Program-made: the position numbers and the translations under genes
Notes under the pieces: model-generated
Told to the model about the DNA's origin: nothing
Database searches by the model: none
What the model saw: only the letters and a program-made list of their open reading frames with translations
Shown: positions 25,213-33,416 of the stretch, in pieces
How positions within the stretch are numbered: the first letter of the stretch is position 1
Layout of the letters: each line of letters opens with the position of its first letter
NCBI RefSeq assembly: GCF_025137375.1
Contig: NZ_CP073720.1
Location: forward strand, 516,001-580,000
Reading direction: 5' to 3'
DNA length: 64,000 nt
DNA from: Dactylosporangium fulvum
Lineage (GTDB): Bacteria; Actinomycetota; Actinomycetes; Mycobacteriales; Micromonosporaceae

Positions 25213-25977
25213 ATGCCTCAGCAGACAGCGGCGCTGGAGATTCGAGCGCTGACCAAGCGGTTCGGTGACAAGCTCGCCGTCGACGCCATCGACCTCACCG
25301 TCCCACCCGGCTCCTTCTTCGGTCTCGTCGGGCAGAACGGCGCCGGCAAGACCACCACCCTCTCGATGGCGGTCGGCCTGCTGCGGCCCGACAGCGGCAC
25401 CGCCCGGATCTTCGGCGAGGACGTCTGGTCCGCCCCGGCGCGCGCCAAGGCGCTGGTCGGGGTCCTGCCCGACGGCCTGGCCATGCCGGAGCGGCTGACC
25501 GGGCGCGAGGTGCTGACGTACCTGGGGCTGCTGCGCGGCCTGCCGAAGCACGTGGTGGCCGAGCGCGCCGCCGAGTTGCTGGCCGTGCTGGAGCTCGACG
25601 GCGCCGACAAGACGCTCGTCATCGAGTACTCGACGGGCATGCGCAAGAAGATCGGCCTCGCCACCGCGCTGCTGCACGCGCCGCGGCTGCTGGTGCTCGA
25701 CGAGCCGTTCGAGGCGGTCGACCCGGTGTCCGCCGCCACGATCAAGACCATCCTGCGCGGCTTTGTCGCCGGCGGCGGCTCCGTCGTGCTGTCCAGCCAT
25801 GTGATGGCGCTGGTCGAGCAGCTCTGCGACCACGTCGCCGTGGTCGACAGCGGCGCGGTCGTCGCGGCCGGCCCGCTGGACGAGGTGCGCGGCACGCGCT
25901 CGCTCGAAGACGCTTTCGTGGGGCTCGTCGGTGGCGAGCGGACCGAGATCAAGGAGCTGTCATGGCTGTCGCGGTGA
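25213..25977 (+). CDS. ABC transporter ATP-binding protein
   Basis: A 254-residue ATPase of the ABC-2 exporter type. Walker A is GQNGAGKTT (about residues 38-46), the signature is a variant STGMRKKIGLA (about 140), and Walker B with following bases is LLVLDEPFEAVD (about 160). The H-loop is LSSHVMALVE. TACCGT sits 7 bases before the ATG with no Shine-Dalgarno, so it is probably a leaderless transcript. Its 3' end overlaps the permease gene by 16 bases, so it works with that protein. Substrate unknown. Confidence 0.9.
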   Translation: MPQQTAALEIRALTKRFGDKLAVDAIDLTVPPGSFFGLVGQNGAGKTTTLSMAVGLLRPDSGTARIFGEDVWSAPARAKALVGVLPDGLAMPERLTGREVLTYLGLLRGLPKHVVAERAAELLAVLELDGADKTLVIEYSTGMRKKIGLATALLHAPRLLVLDEPFEAVDPVSAATIKTILRGFVAGGGSVVLSSHVMALVEQLCDHVAVVDSGAVVAAGPLDEVRGTRSLEDAFVGLVGGERTEIKELSWLSR

Positions 25978-27701
25978 CCATGGCGCAGATGAAGGTGGCG
26001 GTCCTGCGCCACGCCTACCGGGGCCAGCGCGCCCAGACGGCGGGCACCGGCGCGGTGCTCGGGCTGCTGCTCGCGGCCGGCACCGTGTACCTGGCCTGGA
26101 TGGACCCGGAGCTGCTGGCGGCCGGCTACGCGGTCTGGCTGCTCGGCTGGATGCTCGGCCCGGTCTTCATGGGCGGCGGCGACGAGACGCTGCGGCCGGA
26201 GTACTTCGCCCTCCTCGGGCTCCCGGCCCGGCGCCTGGCCGTGGGCCTGCTCGTCAGCGCGTTCGTCGGCGTCGCGCCGCTGGTCAGCCTGACGGCCCTG
26301 CTCGGCCTGCTCGTCACGGGCATCCGGCTCGGTGCCGTCAACGCCCTGGTAGCCGTGCCGGCGATGCTGCTGCAGCTGGCCGTCTTCGTCCTGCTGTCCA
26401 AGGTGTCCGTCGCCGTCGTCGGCCTCGCGCTGCGCTCCCGGCTCGGCGCGATCGCCTCCGGCCTGCTCAACGGCACCATCCTGGCGGCACTCGGGCAGAT
26501 CTGGGTCTTCCTGTGGGCCTTCGGCGAGACCGGCACACCCGACGCGGTCTGGTACCTCCCCTCCGCCTGGGGCCTGCTCGCCGTGCGCGGCCAGTGGTGG
26601 GCGCTGGTGGCGCTGGCCGCGCTCGTCATCGGACTCCTCGGCGCATGGGCGGCCCTGCTCAGCCGGCGAGCCGGCGCGACCCGGGTGTCCGGACGCGGCC
26701 GGCGCCCGATCACCGCCGCCACCGCCAACGGCGCCGTCGTCGCCAAGGAACTGCGCACGTGGTCCCGCGACCTGGTACGCAACCACCAGCTGGCGTTCGC
26801 GCTGGCCTACGGCGTCTGCTTCGCCGCCAGCCCGCTGATCATCGGCTGGGACGGCATGCTGCCCTACGCGGGACCGATCTTCATCGTCATGGCCGCCGCG
26901 ATGGCCGCCAACCTCTACGGCACCGACGGCACCGCGCTGTGGCTGACGCTGATGACGCCGGGCCGTAGCGACGTCCGCGGCCGGCAGCTGGCCTGGCTGT
27001 CGACGCAGGGCCCGATCGCGCTCGCCCTGACCGTCGGGCTCACCGCCGTCGCCGGCGGTCCCTGGCCACTGGTCCTCGCCCTGCTGCCCGCCCTGCTCGG
27101 CGGCGCGGCCGGGCTGGTGCCGCTCATTTCGGTGTACGCGCTGGTGCCCGGCACCGACCCGCACCGCCGGGCCGGCAACCCGCTGCGCACCAGCGAGGAC
27201 GACGGCGGCCTGACCGGCCTGGCGTACCTCATGCTCGCCCTCGTCGTCGCCACCGGCGCGCCCGCGGCGCTGGCCGCGATCTGGTTCGGCTGGGCGGGCG
27301 TGGCCGTCGGCGTCGGGACCGGCGCGCTGTGCGCCTGGGGCCTCGGCCTGCTGGCCGAGCGGCGGCTCCGCTCGCACGGCCCCGAACTGCTGGACACGAT
27401 GCGGACCGGCCGCAAGCCGCAGACGACTGTCACGTCCCGGTTCGAGCAGCTTGGCCGCACGCAGCGCATCGTCGCCGGCTGGTGCTTCGGCCTCGGCGCC
27501 GTCCCGCTGGTCCCGCAGGGCATCCTCGCCGCCGTTTTTGTCGGCAAGGGGATGCTGCGCCACAGCTGGTTCCTCGCCACGTACCTGCCCACCGGGTGGC
27601 GCTATCCCGTCGCCGCCGGCTTCATCCTGCTGGGCCTGGCCATGTACGGCACCGGGCTGTGGATCGTCCGGCCGTGTGCCACCCGGACGGCGCGCCGATG
27701 A
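25962..27701 (+). CDS. ABC transporter permease
   Basis: A 579-residue, very hydrophobic membrane protein with about 12 predicted transmembrane segments (for example GAVLGLLLAAGTVYLAWM and AGFILLGLAMYGTGLWIV) interrupted by a cytoplasmic stretch around TRVSGRGRRPITAATANGAV. AAGGAG lies 5 bases before its ATG inside the end of the ATPase gene. Together they form a two-component exporter. No homologue of known substrate is recognised. Confidence 0.85.
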   Translation: MAVAVTMAQMKVAVLRHAYRGQRAQTAGTGAVLGLLLAAGTVYLAWMDPELLAAGYAVWLLGWMLGPVFMGGGDETLRPEYFALLGLPARRLAVGLLVSAFVGVAPLVSLTALLGLLVTGIRLGAVNALVAVPAMLLQLAVFVLLSKVSVAVVGLALRSRLGAIASGLLNGTILAALGQIWVFLWAFGETGTPDAVWYLPSAWGLLAVRGQWWALVALAALVIGLLGAWAALLSRRAGATRVSGRGRRPITAATANGAVVAKELRTWSRDLVRNHQLAFALAYGVCFAASPLIIGWDGMLPYAGPIFIVMAAAMAANLYGTDGTALWLTLMTPGRSDVRGRQLAWLSTQGPIALALTVGLTAVAGGPWPLVLALLPALLGGAAGLVPLISVYALVPGTDPHRRAGNPLRTSEDDGGLTGLAYLMLALVVATGAPAALAAIWFGWAGVAVGVGTGALCAWGLGLLAERRLRSHGPELLDTMRTGRKPQTTVTSRFEQLGRTQRIVAGWCFGLGAVPLVPQGILAAVFVGKGMLRHSWFLATYLPTGWRYPVAAGFILLGLAMYGTGLWIVRPCATRTARR

Positions 27702-27746
27702 GCCCCCGGCGTGCAGCGCGTGTTCGCTCCACGCCGGGCCTGCTGG

Positions 27747-28037
27747 TCATGCCGCCGAGAGCTCTTTGGTCACCAGGGCATACACCTGATCGAAGGCGTT
27801 CATCTCGGCCGGGTTGAACCGGTTCTTGGTGACGGCAACGGTGATCCCGGTCTCGAGGTCGGCGTACGCGGCACTGCCGCCGATCCCCACCATGCCGAAC
27901 ACGGCCGGGCTGATGGGGGTGTTGCCGATCCGGCCGAGGGTGTAGCCCAGTCGCAGAACTGCTTGAGTGTGGTGCCCATCGGCACCGCCGGCACGCCGGC
28001 CGAGGAGCACCTGAACGTGTTGCTGAAGGTTGCTCAC
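27747..28037 (-). pseudogene. C-terminal fragment of a beta-lactamase-family serine hydrolase
   Basis: The last 60 residues (LGYTLGRIGNTPISPAVFGM, GIGGSAAYADLETGITVAVT and NRFNPAEMNAFDQVYALVTK) are the end of a class C beta-lactamase-like esterase, including the GIGGSAAY strand next to the KTG-type region. Upstream the frame is broken: a neighbouring frame reads PAVPMGTTLKQFCDW. The whole catalytic SxxK half is missing. Probably a decayed gene. Confidence 0.6.
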
Positions 28038-28178
28038 AGCTCTCTCCTGAATCTGGCACCGTCCGGCGCCTCATCCCACGGTCGGAGCGGACGCGGGTTT
28101 CTTGCTGCCCGGCGCAAGAATCGCGTGGTCGCTCCGACCTATCGGTGACCAAGCTCCCGACAGATCCAGGAGACCACC

Positions 28179-29001
28179 GTGACCGACCGGGACGCACCGC
28201 CCCGCGCGGGCCGACGGGAGTGGATCGGCCTCGCCGTCCTCGTTCGGGCCGATCCTGACGGCGATGGCGCTCGCCTCGGGTGTGCTCGCCGGAGCGAGCC
28301 TGCTCACCACGCAGTACATCCAGAGCGTTGTCGGCCTCTCGCCGGCCGTTGCCGGCCTGTGGCAGGCGCCCACGGGAATCGGTATCGCGGCCGGTGTGCT
28401 CACGGCTCCCGTCCTGGTGTCGAAGGTCGCCCCGAGGACGGCGATCGTGTTCGGCCTGGGCGTGTCGGCCGGTGGCCTCATGCTGCTGACCACCGTCGGC
28501 AGTGCCGACGGACCGGCAGTGACCGCGCTGCTGATCGCAGTGGTGGCGTTCGGGGTCGGCCCGTTGTTCGCCCTGGGCACCGGCATCGCGATCAGCACCG
28601 CCCCGGCGGAGCGGGCAGGCTCGGCCGCTTCGCTGTCGGAGAGCAGTAACGTGCTCGGCTCCACCCTCGGCCTGGCCGTGCTCGGCACCGTCGGTACCGC
28701 CGTCTACCGAAGCCGGTTGGAGCGGTCGGCCCCCGAGAACGTCCCGGCCGACATCCTGGACCAGGCGAAACAGACGATCGGTGGGGCGGCAGCGGTCGCC
28801 GAGCCGACCGGGTCGGGGCAGGACCTGTTCGAAGCCGCCCGAGCCGCCTTCACCAGCGGCATCCACGTGGTCGCCGTGGTCGGTGCGGTGCTCGTGGCGC
28901 TGGCCGCGGTCGCGGCCTGGGTGTCCCTGCGGCGGCCGGCCGGAATGTCGGCGAGCGAGCCGCGGGTCAGCGAGAATTACAACGAGGGGAGTTTGCGATG
29001 A
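28179..29001 (+). pseudogene. DHA2-type MFS transporter with an internal deletion
   Basis: The start (from GTG 28179, behind CCAGGAG) reads VTDRDAPPRAGRREWIGLAV, the usual N-terminus of QacA-type drug exporters. The sequence then jumps into a later loop (SFGPILTAMALASG, in another frame from about 28240) and continues as the last five or six transmembrane segments (LLTTQYIQSVVGLSPAVAGL, ALLIAVVAFGVGPLFALGTG) to the end. About half of a normal 470-500 residue protein is missing. The 3' frame overlaps the YCII start by ATGA. Confidence 0.65.
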
Positions 29002-29360
29002 AGTACCTGTTGATGATCCACGCGAACCCGGTCGCGCTGGACGCGCTGTCCGAGCAGGAACGGAACGCGATCTACGCGGCGCACGACGCGTTTGTCGCCC
29101 ACATCACCGAGTCCGGAGAACTGGTCGGATTCGCCGCGCTGGCAGACCCGAGCAACAGCCGCACCGTCCGGGTCCGCGCGGGAGCGACAACCGTGACAGA
29201 CGGCCCCTACATCGAGATGAAGGAATTCCTCGCCGGGTACACCATCGTCGACTGCGAGACACCCGAACGTGCCGCGGAACTGGCGGCCATGATTCCGGAC
29301 GCCGGCATCACCGGCATCGAGGTCCGGCCGGTGATGCACTTCTCCGGGTCCGACATGTGA
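28998..29360 (+). CDS. YCII-related (DGPF) protein
   Basis: A 120-residue alpha/beta-barrel protein of the YCII family: MKYLLMIHANPVALDALSEQ at the start, VTDGPYIEMKEFLAGYTIVD in the middle. The DGP motif gives the family its DGPF name. It is regularly paired with ECF42-type sigma factors, and here a remnant of one follows with a GTGA overlap. A good Shine-Dalgarno (GAGGGGAG) lies upstream. This is the only intact gene in a stretch of deleted ones. Biochemical role unknown. Confidence 0.85.
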   Translation: MKYLLMIHANPVALDALSEQERNAIYAAHDAFVAHITESGELVGFAALADPSNSRTVRVRAGATTVTDGPYIEMKEFLAGYTIVDCETPERAAELAAMIPDAGITGIEVRPVMHFSGSDM

Positions 29361-29683
29361 GCACACCCGTCCCGATCGACGACCTGCTCCGCAACGTCGT
29401 TCCGCAGGTGCTCGGTCCCGGACCGATGGTCACCCTCAACCGGGCGGTGGCCGTCGCCATGACCGCAGGCCCCCGGGCCGGACTCGAACTGCTCGACATG
29501 CTCGACAACAACAAGCACCTGGCACGCAGCCACCGGCTCGACGCCGTGCGCGGGCACCTGCTCGAGATCGCGGGCGATCTCGGGGCCGCCCGCGAGCACT
29601 ATCTGCGCGCCGCCCGACGGACGACCAGCATCCCCGAGCAGCGGTACCTCACCGGCCGGGTCGCGCGACTCACCAGGTCGTGA
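29357..29683 (+). pseudogene. ECF42-type sigma factor with most of its body deleted
   Basis: The 108 residues join the normal start of an ECF42-type sigma factor (VSTPVPIDDLLRNVVPQVLG) directly to its C-terminal TPR-like extension (PGPMVTLNRAVAVAMTAGPR, LDAVRGHLLEIAGDLGAARE, RTTSIPEQRYLTGRVARLT). Sigma regions 2 and 4, some 290 residues, are absent, but the frame stays open. It can therefore no longer direct RNA polymerase. It overlaps the YCII gene by GTGA. A shortened protein may still be made. Confidence 0.7.
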
Positions 29684-29734
29684 TGTATCAACGATGTGCA
29701 TGGCGTGTGCTCGCCGCTCCTAGCCTGCGGGTGT

Positions 29735-30247
29735 ATGGGGTATGTGGCGTTCGGGGCCCAGGTGATGCTCAGCTTGACCTTCGCCGTCGCGGCGATCGCG
29801 AAACTGCGCGACCTCGCCGGCTTCCGGCAGTCTCTGGCGCAGTTGCTGCCCGTGCCGGCATTGCAGGGAACGTCGACGGCCGTTGCGGTGCCGGTAGCGG
29901 AACTGGCGATCGCCGTCCTGCTCGTCGTGCCGAGCACGTCGACCGTCGGCGCGCTGGCCGCGATGACGATGATGGTCGCGTTCACCGCCACGATCGGCCG
30001 TGCCCTGCACCGGGGTGACCACGCGCCCTGCCACTGCTTCGGGGCATCGCCGCGGCGGCTGGGGCCTCAGCAACTCGTCCGTAACCTGGTCCTGACGGCG
30101 GTCGCGGCGTTGAGCCTCGCCGACGGGCGGACCGAGCCCGTGGGCTTGTTCGTCGCCGGGTTCGTCGGTGTTGTCGGCGGACTGCTGGTCGTGTGGGCCG
30201 ACGACATCCTGGACCTGTTCACCGCCGGCCCGGCCTACACCCGCTGA
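29735..30247 (+). CDS. MauE/DoxX-like redox membrane protein
   Basis: A 170-residue integral membrane protein with four predicted helices (GAQVMLSLTFAVAAIAKLRD at the start, VAVPVAELAIAVLLVVP in the middle). The CHCFGAS motif (about residues 93-99) after the third helix is typical of the MauE branch, which exchanges thiol electrons with a periplasmic redoxin. TAGCCT lies 9 bases before the ATG with no Shine-Dalgarno, consistent with a leaderless start. An in-frame ATG at 29696 is possible but less likely. It overlaps the signal peptidase gene by one base and probably powers disulfide exchange with the redoxin at 32865. Confidence 0.75.
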   Translation: MGYVAFGAQVMLSLTFAVAAIAKLRDLAGFRQSLAQLLPVPALQGTSTAVAVPVAELAIAVLLVVPSTSTVGALAAMTMMVAFTATIGRALHRGDHAPCHCFGASPRRLGPQQLVRNLVLTAVAALSLADGRTEPVGLFVAGFVGVVGGLLVVWADDILDLFTAGPAYTR

Positions 30248-30675
30248 TGGGTCTGCTCGCGCTCGCCCTCGCGGTCCCGGCGGTCGCAGCGGTCGGTGTC
30301 GTCGTCTGGGTCCGCGTGCGGTACTTCGTCGTGACCGTCCGCGGCCCGAGCATGGAGCCGACGCTTCGCAGCGGGGATCGGGTCCTTGCGCGCCGGGCGG
30401 TGCTCGACCGGGTGCGAGCGGGCGACATCGTCATCCTCCGCTCAACCGCGCTGCCCACCGACGGGATCATCAAACGAGCCGTGGCCGTGCCCGGCGATCC
30501 GGTCCCGCGTGCGGCGGCGCCGGCGCTGGCCGACGTGCCGGAGGCGACCGTACCGGCTGGCAAGGTCGTAATCATCGGGGACGGTGCACAGAGCTCCGAC
30601 TCCCGGCAGCACGGGTACGCCGACGGATCCCAGATCGTCGGCGTGATGCTGCGTCGGCTGCGCATCAGCGAGTAG
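30247..30675 (+). CDS. S26-family signal peptidase
   Basis: A 142-residue type I signal-peptidase-like protein with one N-terminal transmembrane helix (ALAVPAVAAVGVVVWVRVRY). The catalytic serine is in GPSMEPTLRSGDRV (about residue 37) and the lysine in IIKRAVAVPGD (about 77). The C-terminal GDGAQSSDSRQHG matches the conserved box E. It is shorter than housekeeping LepB. It starts at TGATG with the MauE-like gene, so the two are co-translated. In this context it may trim the secreted cysteine-rich peptide or its exporter partners. Confidence 0.8.
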   Translation: MGLLALALAVPAVAAVGVVVWVRVRYFVVTVRGPSMEPTLRSGDRVLARRAVLDRVRAGDIVILRSTALPTDGIIKRAVAVPGDPVPRAAAPALADVPEATVPAGKVVIIGDGAQSSDSRQHGYADGSQIVGVMLRRLRISE

Positions 30676-30845
30676 CCGCCGGGCGGTCCGGCCGGGCCTG
30701 TGTACCGGATTGTATGCCGGCTTGATGTTTCGAGTTGGTGGCAAAGCCTTTACATTCCGTCTCTCGTTTGCGAACTTTGCATCAGATATCGAACGAACGC
30801 TTGCAAGTTTCGATAGAAGATGCTGTCGGCATACGGGGAGCGATC

Positions 30846-32441
30846 GTGAAATTTCAGCTGCTGGGGCCAATCGCTGTGCAGCGCGGCGAAGAACACCTGC
30901 CGATCGGACCTGGCAAGCAGCGGTCCCTGCTAATTGCACTGCTGCTCGACCGCGGGCATGTCGTGCCGATGGAGCGCCTGCTCGAAGCACTGTGGGACGG
31001 CGAGCCACCGAACTCGGCGGTGTCCAACATCCGCACGTACGCATCCCGGCTGCGCAGCACGATCATCGACACCCAGCACCGTCCCCGGGTGCTCGGCCGC
31101 AATCCCGGATACCTGATCGACGTCAACGACGACGAGTTGGACACGGACGCGTTCGCGAACCTGACCAGTGCCGGATACACCGCACTCACCGCCGGACAGG
31201 CCGACCAGGCGGCACGACACTTCCGTGACGCGTTGAACCTCTGGCGCGGCTCGGCCGGCGAGGACGTGCCGCGCTCCAGGTACCTCGACCGGCGGCTGTC
31301 CGCACTGGACGAGCAACGACTCACGGTCGTCGAAGAGTGGATCAACGCGCGACAACAGACGCACAGCGACGCGGACCTGATCGCCGACCTGCGTCGCCTG
31401 ACCGAGAGCCATCCGCTGCGGGAACGGCTCTGGGGTCACCTGGTGCTGGCGCTCTACCGGGTGGGCGACATCGGCGCCGCACTCATCGCCTTCCAACGGG
31501 CGCGCACCGTGCTGATCGAGGATCTCGGCGTCGAGCCCGGTCCGGACCTGGTCCGGCTGCACCAGGCCGTCCTGGCCCGGGATCCGACGCTGGGCAGGCC
31601 GGCGGCGTACCCCCGCCCGGAGCAACGGCTGGTGGTCGCGCCCCGAGCAGCGGTCGCGACCTGGACCCCACGCGAACTCCCGGTCACGGCGCCGACGCTG
31701 ATCGGCCGCGACCGGGACGTCGCATCGATCGTCGCCACCGTCGCCGCGCGCTGCGGCGAGAATGACACGCCGGCCGGCGTCCCGACCGTCGTGGCGATCC
31801 ACGGGCCCAGCGGGGTCGGCGCATCAGCGCTCGCCATCCGGGCCGCGACGGAGCTGATCCCGATGTTCTCCGACGGCCAGCTCTACGCCGATCTGCGCGC
31901 AGCGGCCGAGGTGAACCCGGCGAACGGTGTGGCGCAGGTGCTCGGCCGGTTCCTGCGAGCCCTGGGCACCCCGGCGGGCCAGGTGCCCAGCGGCGTGGAC
32001 GAGGCGGCCGCCCGCTTCCGATCCGCCTCGGCGAACCGGCGATTACTCATCCTCCTCGACAACGCCGCCGACGAAGCGCAGGTGCGGCCGCTGCTGAGCG
32101 CGACGAGCGGCAGCGCCGTCATCATCACCAGCGCGCGCAAACTGGCAGCGCTGGATGCGACAGCACACGTGCAGGTGGAGCCGCTGAGCAACGACGACGC
32201 GGCCCGACTGCTGGCGACGATCTCGGACTCCGACATCAACGCCGCGTCCGAGCAGTCGCTGCAGATGCTCGTCGAGCTGTGTGGTGGCCTGCCGCTGGCG
32301 CTGCGCATCGTGGCGGCACGCCTGGCCTGCGCCCCCAAGGTGCCGCTCGATCGCCTCGTCGCGGAACTGGTCGACGAACGGCGTCACCTCCGTGCGCTGT
32401 CCTGCGGTGACCTCCGGATCTCCTACCAGTCGGCCGCCTGA
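30846..32441 (+). CDS. BTAD (SARP-type) regulator with degenerate NTPase domain
   Basis: A 531-residue regulator. The N-terminal OmpR-like winged helix (KQRSLLIALLLDRGHVVPME, YASRLRSTI) and the bacterial transcriptional activation domain (ESHPLRERLWGHLVLALYRV, IEDLGVEPGPDLVRLHQAVL) place it with SARP/AfsR activators of antibiotic genes. The following NB-ARC-like domain has HGPSGVGASALAIR where a P-loop should have a lysine, so nucleotide binding is doubtful. The C-terminal TPR part of AfsR is absent. GGGGAG precedes the GTG start. It sits inside the peptide cluster and probably controls it. Confidence 0.8.
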   Translation: MKFQLLGPIAVQRGEEHLPIGPGKQRSLLIALLLDRGHVVPMERLLEALWDGEPPNSAVSNIRTYASRLRSTIIDTQHRPRVLGRNPGYLIDVNDDELDTDAFANLTSAGYTALTAGQADQAARHFRDALNLWRGSAGEDVPRSRYLDRRLSALDEQRLTVVEEWINARQQTHSDADLIADLRRLTESHPLRERLWGHLVLALYRVGDIGAALIAFQRARTVLIEDLGVEPGPDLVRLHQAVLARDPTLGRPAAYPRPEQRLVVAPRAAVATWTPRELPVTAPTLIGRDRDVASIVATVAARCGENDTPAGVPTVVAIHGPSGVGASALAIRAATELIPMFSDGQLYADLRAAAEVNPANGVAQVLGRFLRALGTPAGQVPSGVDEAAARFRSASANRRLLILLDNAADEAQVRPLLSATSGSAVIITSARKLAALDATAHVQVEPLSNDDAARLLATISDSDINAASEQSLQMLVELCGGLPLALRIVAARLACAPKVPLDRLVAELVDERRHLRALSCGDLRISYQSAA

Positions 32442-32449
32442 CGCCGAAC

Positions 32450-32483
32450 GGCGGCGCGTCCGGAGTCCTCCGGACGCGCCGCC
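32450..32483. terminator. Bidirectional hairpin terminator
   Basis: A perfect 16-bp inverted repeat (GGCGGCGCGTCCGGAG and its complement, 2 bases apart) between the regulator gene (ends 32441) and the convergent peptide gene (ends 32497). Confidence 0.8.
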
Positions 32484-32496
32484 GCGTCGACATCAC

Positions 32497-32706
32497 TCAG
32501 CCGCAGATGAAGCTGCAGGACTGCTTGCATGCCCCGGCGACCGGGTAGTAGCAGCAGCGGTAGCGGCCGTAGCCGCCCGCACACGGACCACTGTAAGGAC
32601 CCGAGTAGGTGCAGCCCCCACATGCCGCGGCGGTCGTCTTCGGCGCGACCCGCGCGAGCATCTTGTCGGCCAGCAAGGCGAACGTCTTCAAGTCTTCCTC
32701 CTTCAC
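32497..32706 (-). CDS. Cysteine-rich peptide precursor
   Basis: A 69-residue peptide with a charged, helical N-terminus (VKEEDLKTFALLADKMLARV) that looks like a RiPP leader, then a glycine/tyrosine/cysteine-rich core starting near AAACGGCTYSG and ending KQSCSFICG. The core has eight cysteines (CGGC, a CC pair and four singles), enough for four disulfides. There is no classical Sec signal peptide. The GTG start has no Shine-Dalgarno; AAGGAGG inside codons 2-4 would alternatively serve a TTG at 32691. It lies among MauE, redoxin, signal peptidase and exporter genes, which suggests an oxidised, exported peptide. Confidence 0.7.
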   Translation of the reverse strand: MKEEDLKTFALLADKMLARVAPKTTAAACGGCTYSGPYSGPCAGGYGRYRCCYYPVAGACKQSCSFICG

Positions 32707-32864
32707 CAAAGTGGACGCGGCGACCGTAGCGAGCAGACATACAGCCGCAGGTCATTTCCCGCACACGCATAAGGGCACCGGTATATCGATCTCATACCCG
32801 GCCTGTATCCGCCCCGCATAGCCTCTAGCCGTTCGATATCCCGGCACTCACCGGAGACGATGTC

Positions 32865-33416
32865 ATGCCCTTCCTTGCCGCCGCCGTGGTGATCGTCGGC
32901 CTGCTCTGCCTGCTCGACCTGCTGCTCACCGTGGGGGTGATCCGCCGCCTGCGGGAGCACACCGAGCAACTCGGGCAGCTGTCCGCGGCCGGGGGTGACA
33001 GCGGATCGCTGCCGATCGGCGCGCACGTCCCGCAGTTCGAGGCCGGCTCGATCGACGGCGAGCCGATCGGCCTGGACGCGGCCGACGGCACCGTCGTCGG
33101 CTTCTTCTCGACCACCTGCGAGCCGTGCAAGCAGCTGCTGCCGGAGTTCATCGACTACGCCGCGAACCTGCCGGGAGGCCGCTCCCGGGTGCTGGCGGTT
33201 GTTGTCGGTGAGGACGGTGACGGTGCCGCCACGGCAGCCTCGTTGTCGAGCGTGGCACAGGTCGTCGTCGAGCACCACTCCGGCACGGTCGCCACCGCGT
33301 TTCGCACCAGCACCTTCCCGACCCTCTACGTCGTGGCCCCCGACCGGCAGGTCATGGTCAGCGGCCACACCATGGACGTGCTGCGCAGCCCCGCCACGGC
33401 GGGCGCGATCGGATGA
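32865..33416 (+). CDS. Membrane-anchored TlpA/MauD-like redoxin
   Basis: A 183-residue protein. An N-terminal transmembrane helix (AAAVVIVGLLCLLDLLLTVG) is followed by a thioredoxin-like domain outside the membrane. The active site is TTCEPCK (CxxC, about residues 84-90), preceded by PIGAHVPQFEAGSIDGEPIG. The cis-proline strand is around TFPTLYVVAPDRQVM. MauD-type redoxins form or reshuffle disulfides and are recharged by MauE-like proteins, one of which is encoded 2.6 kb upstream. The stop overlaps the ABC exporter start (ATGA). It diverges from the peptide gene, sharing a 158-base promoter region. Confidence 0.85.
   Translation: MPFLAAAVVIVGLLCLLDLLLTVGVIRRLREHTEQLGQLSAAGGDSGSLPIGAHVPQFEAGSIDGEPIGLDAADGTVVGFFSTTCEPCKQLLPEFIDYAANLPGGRSRVLAVVVGEDGDGAATAASLSSVAQVVVEHHSGTVATAFRTSTFPTLYVVAPDRQVMVSGHTMDVLRSPATAGAIG

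Noticed and set aside
25218..27563. A 781-codon open frame antisense to the ABC transporter genes
   Set aside because: Composition is typical of the antisense of high-GC coding sequence, with no domain; the plus-strand genes are clear.
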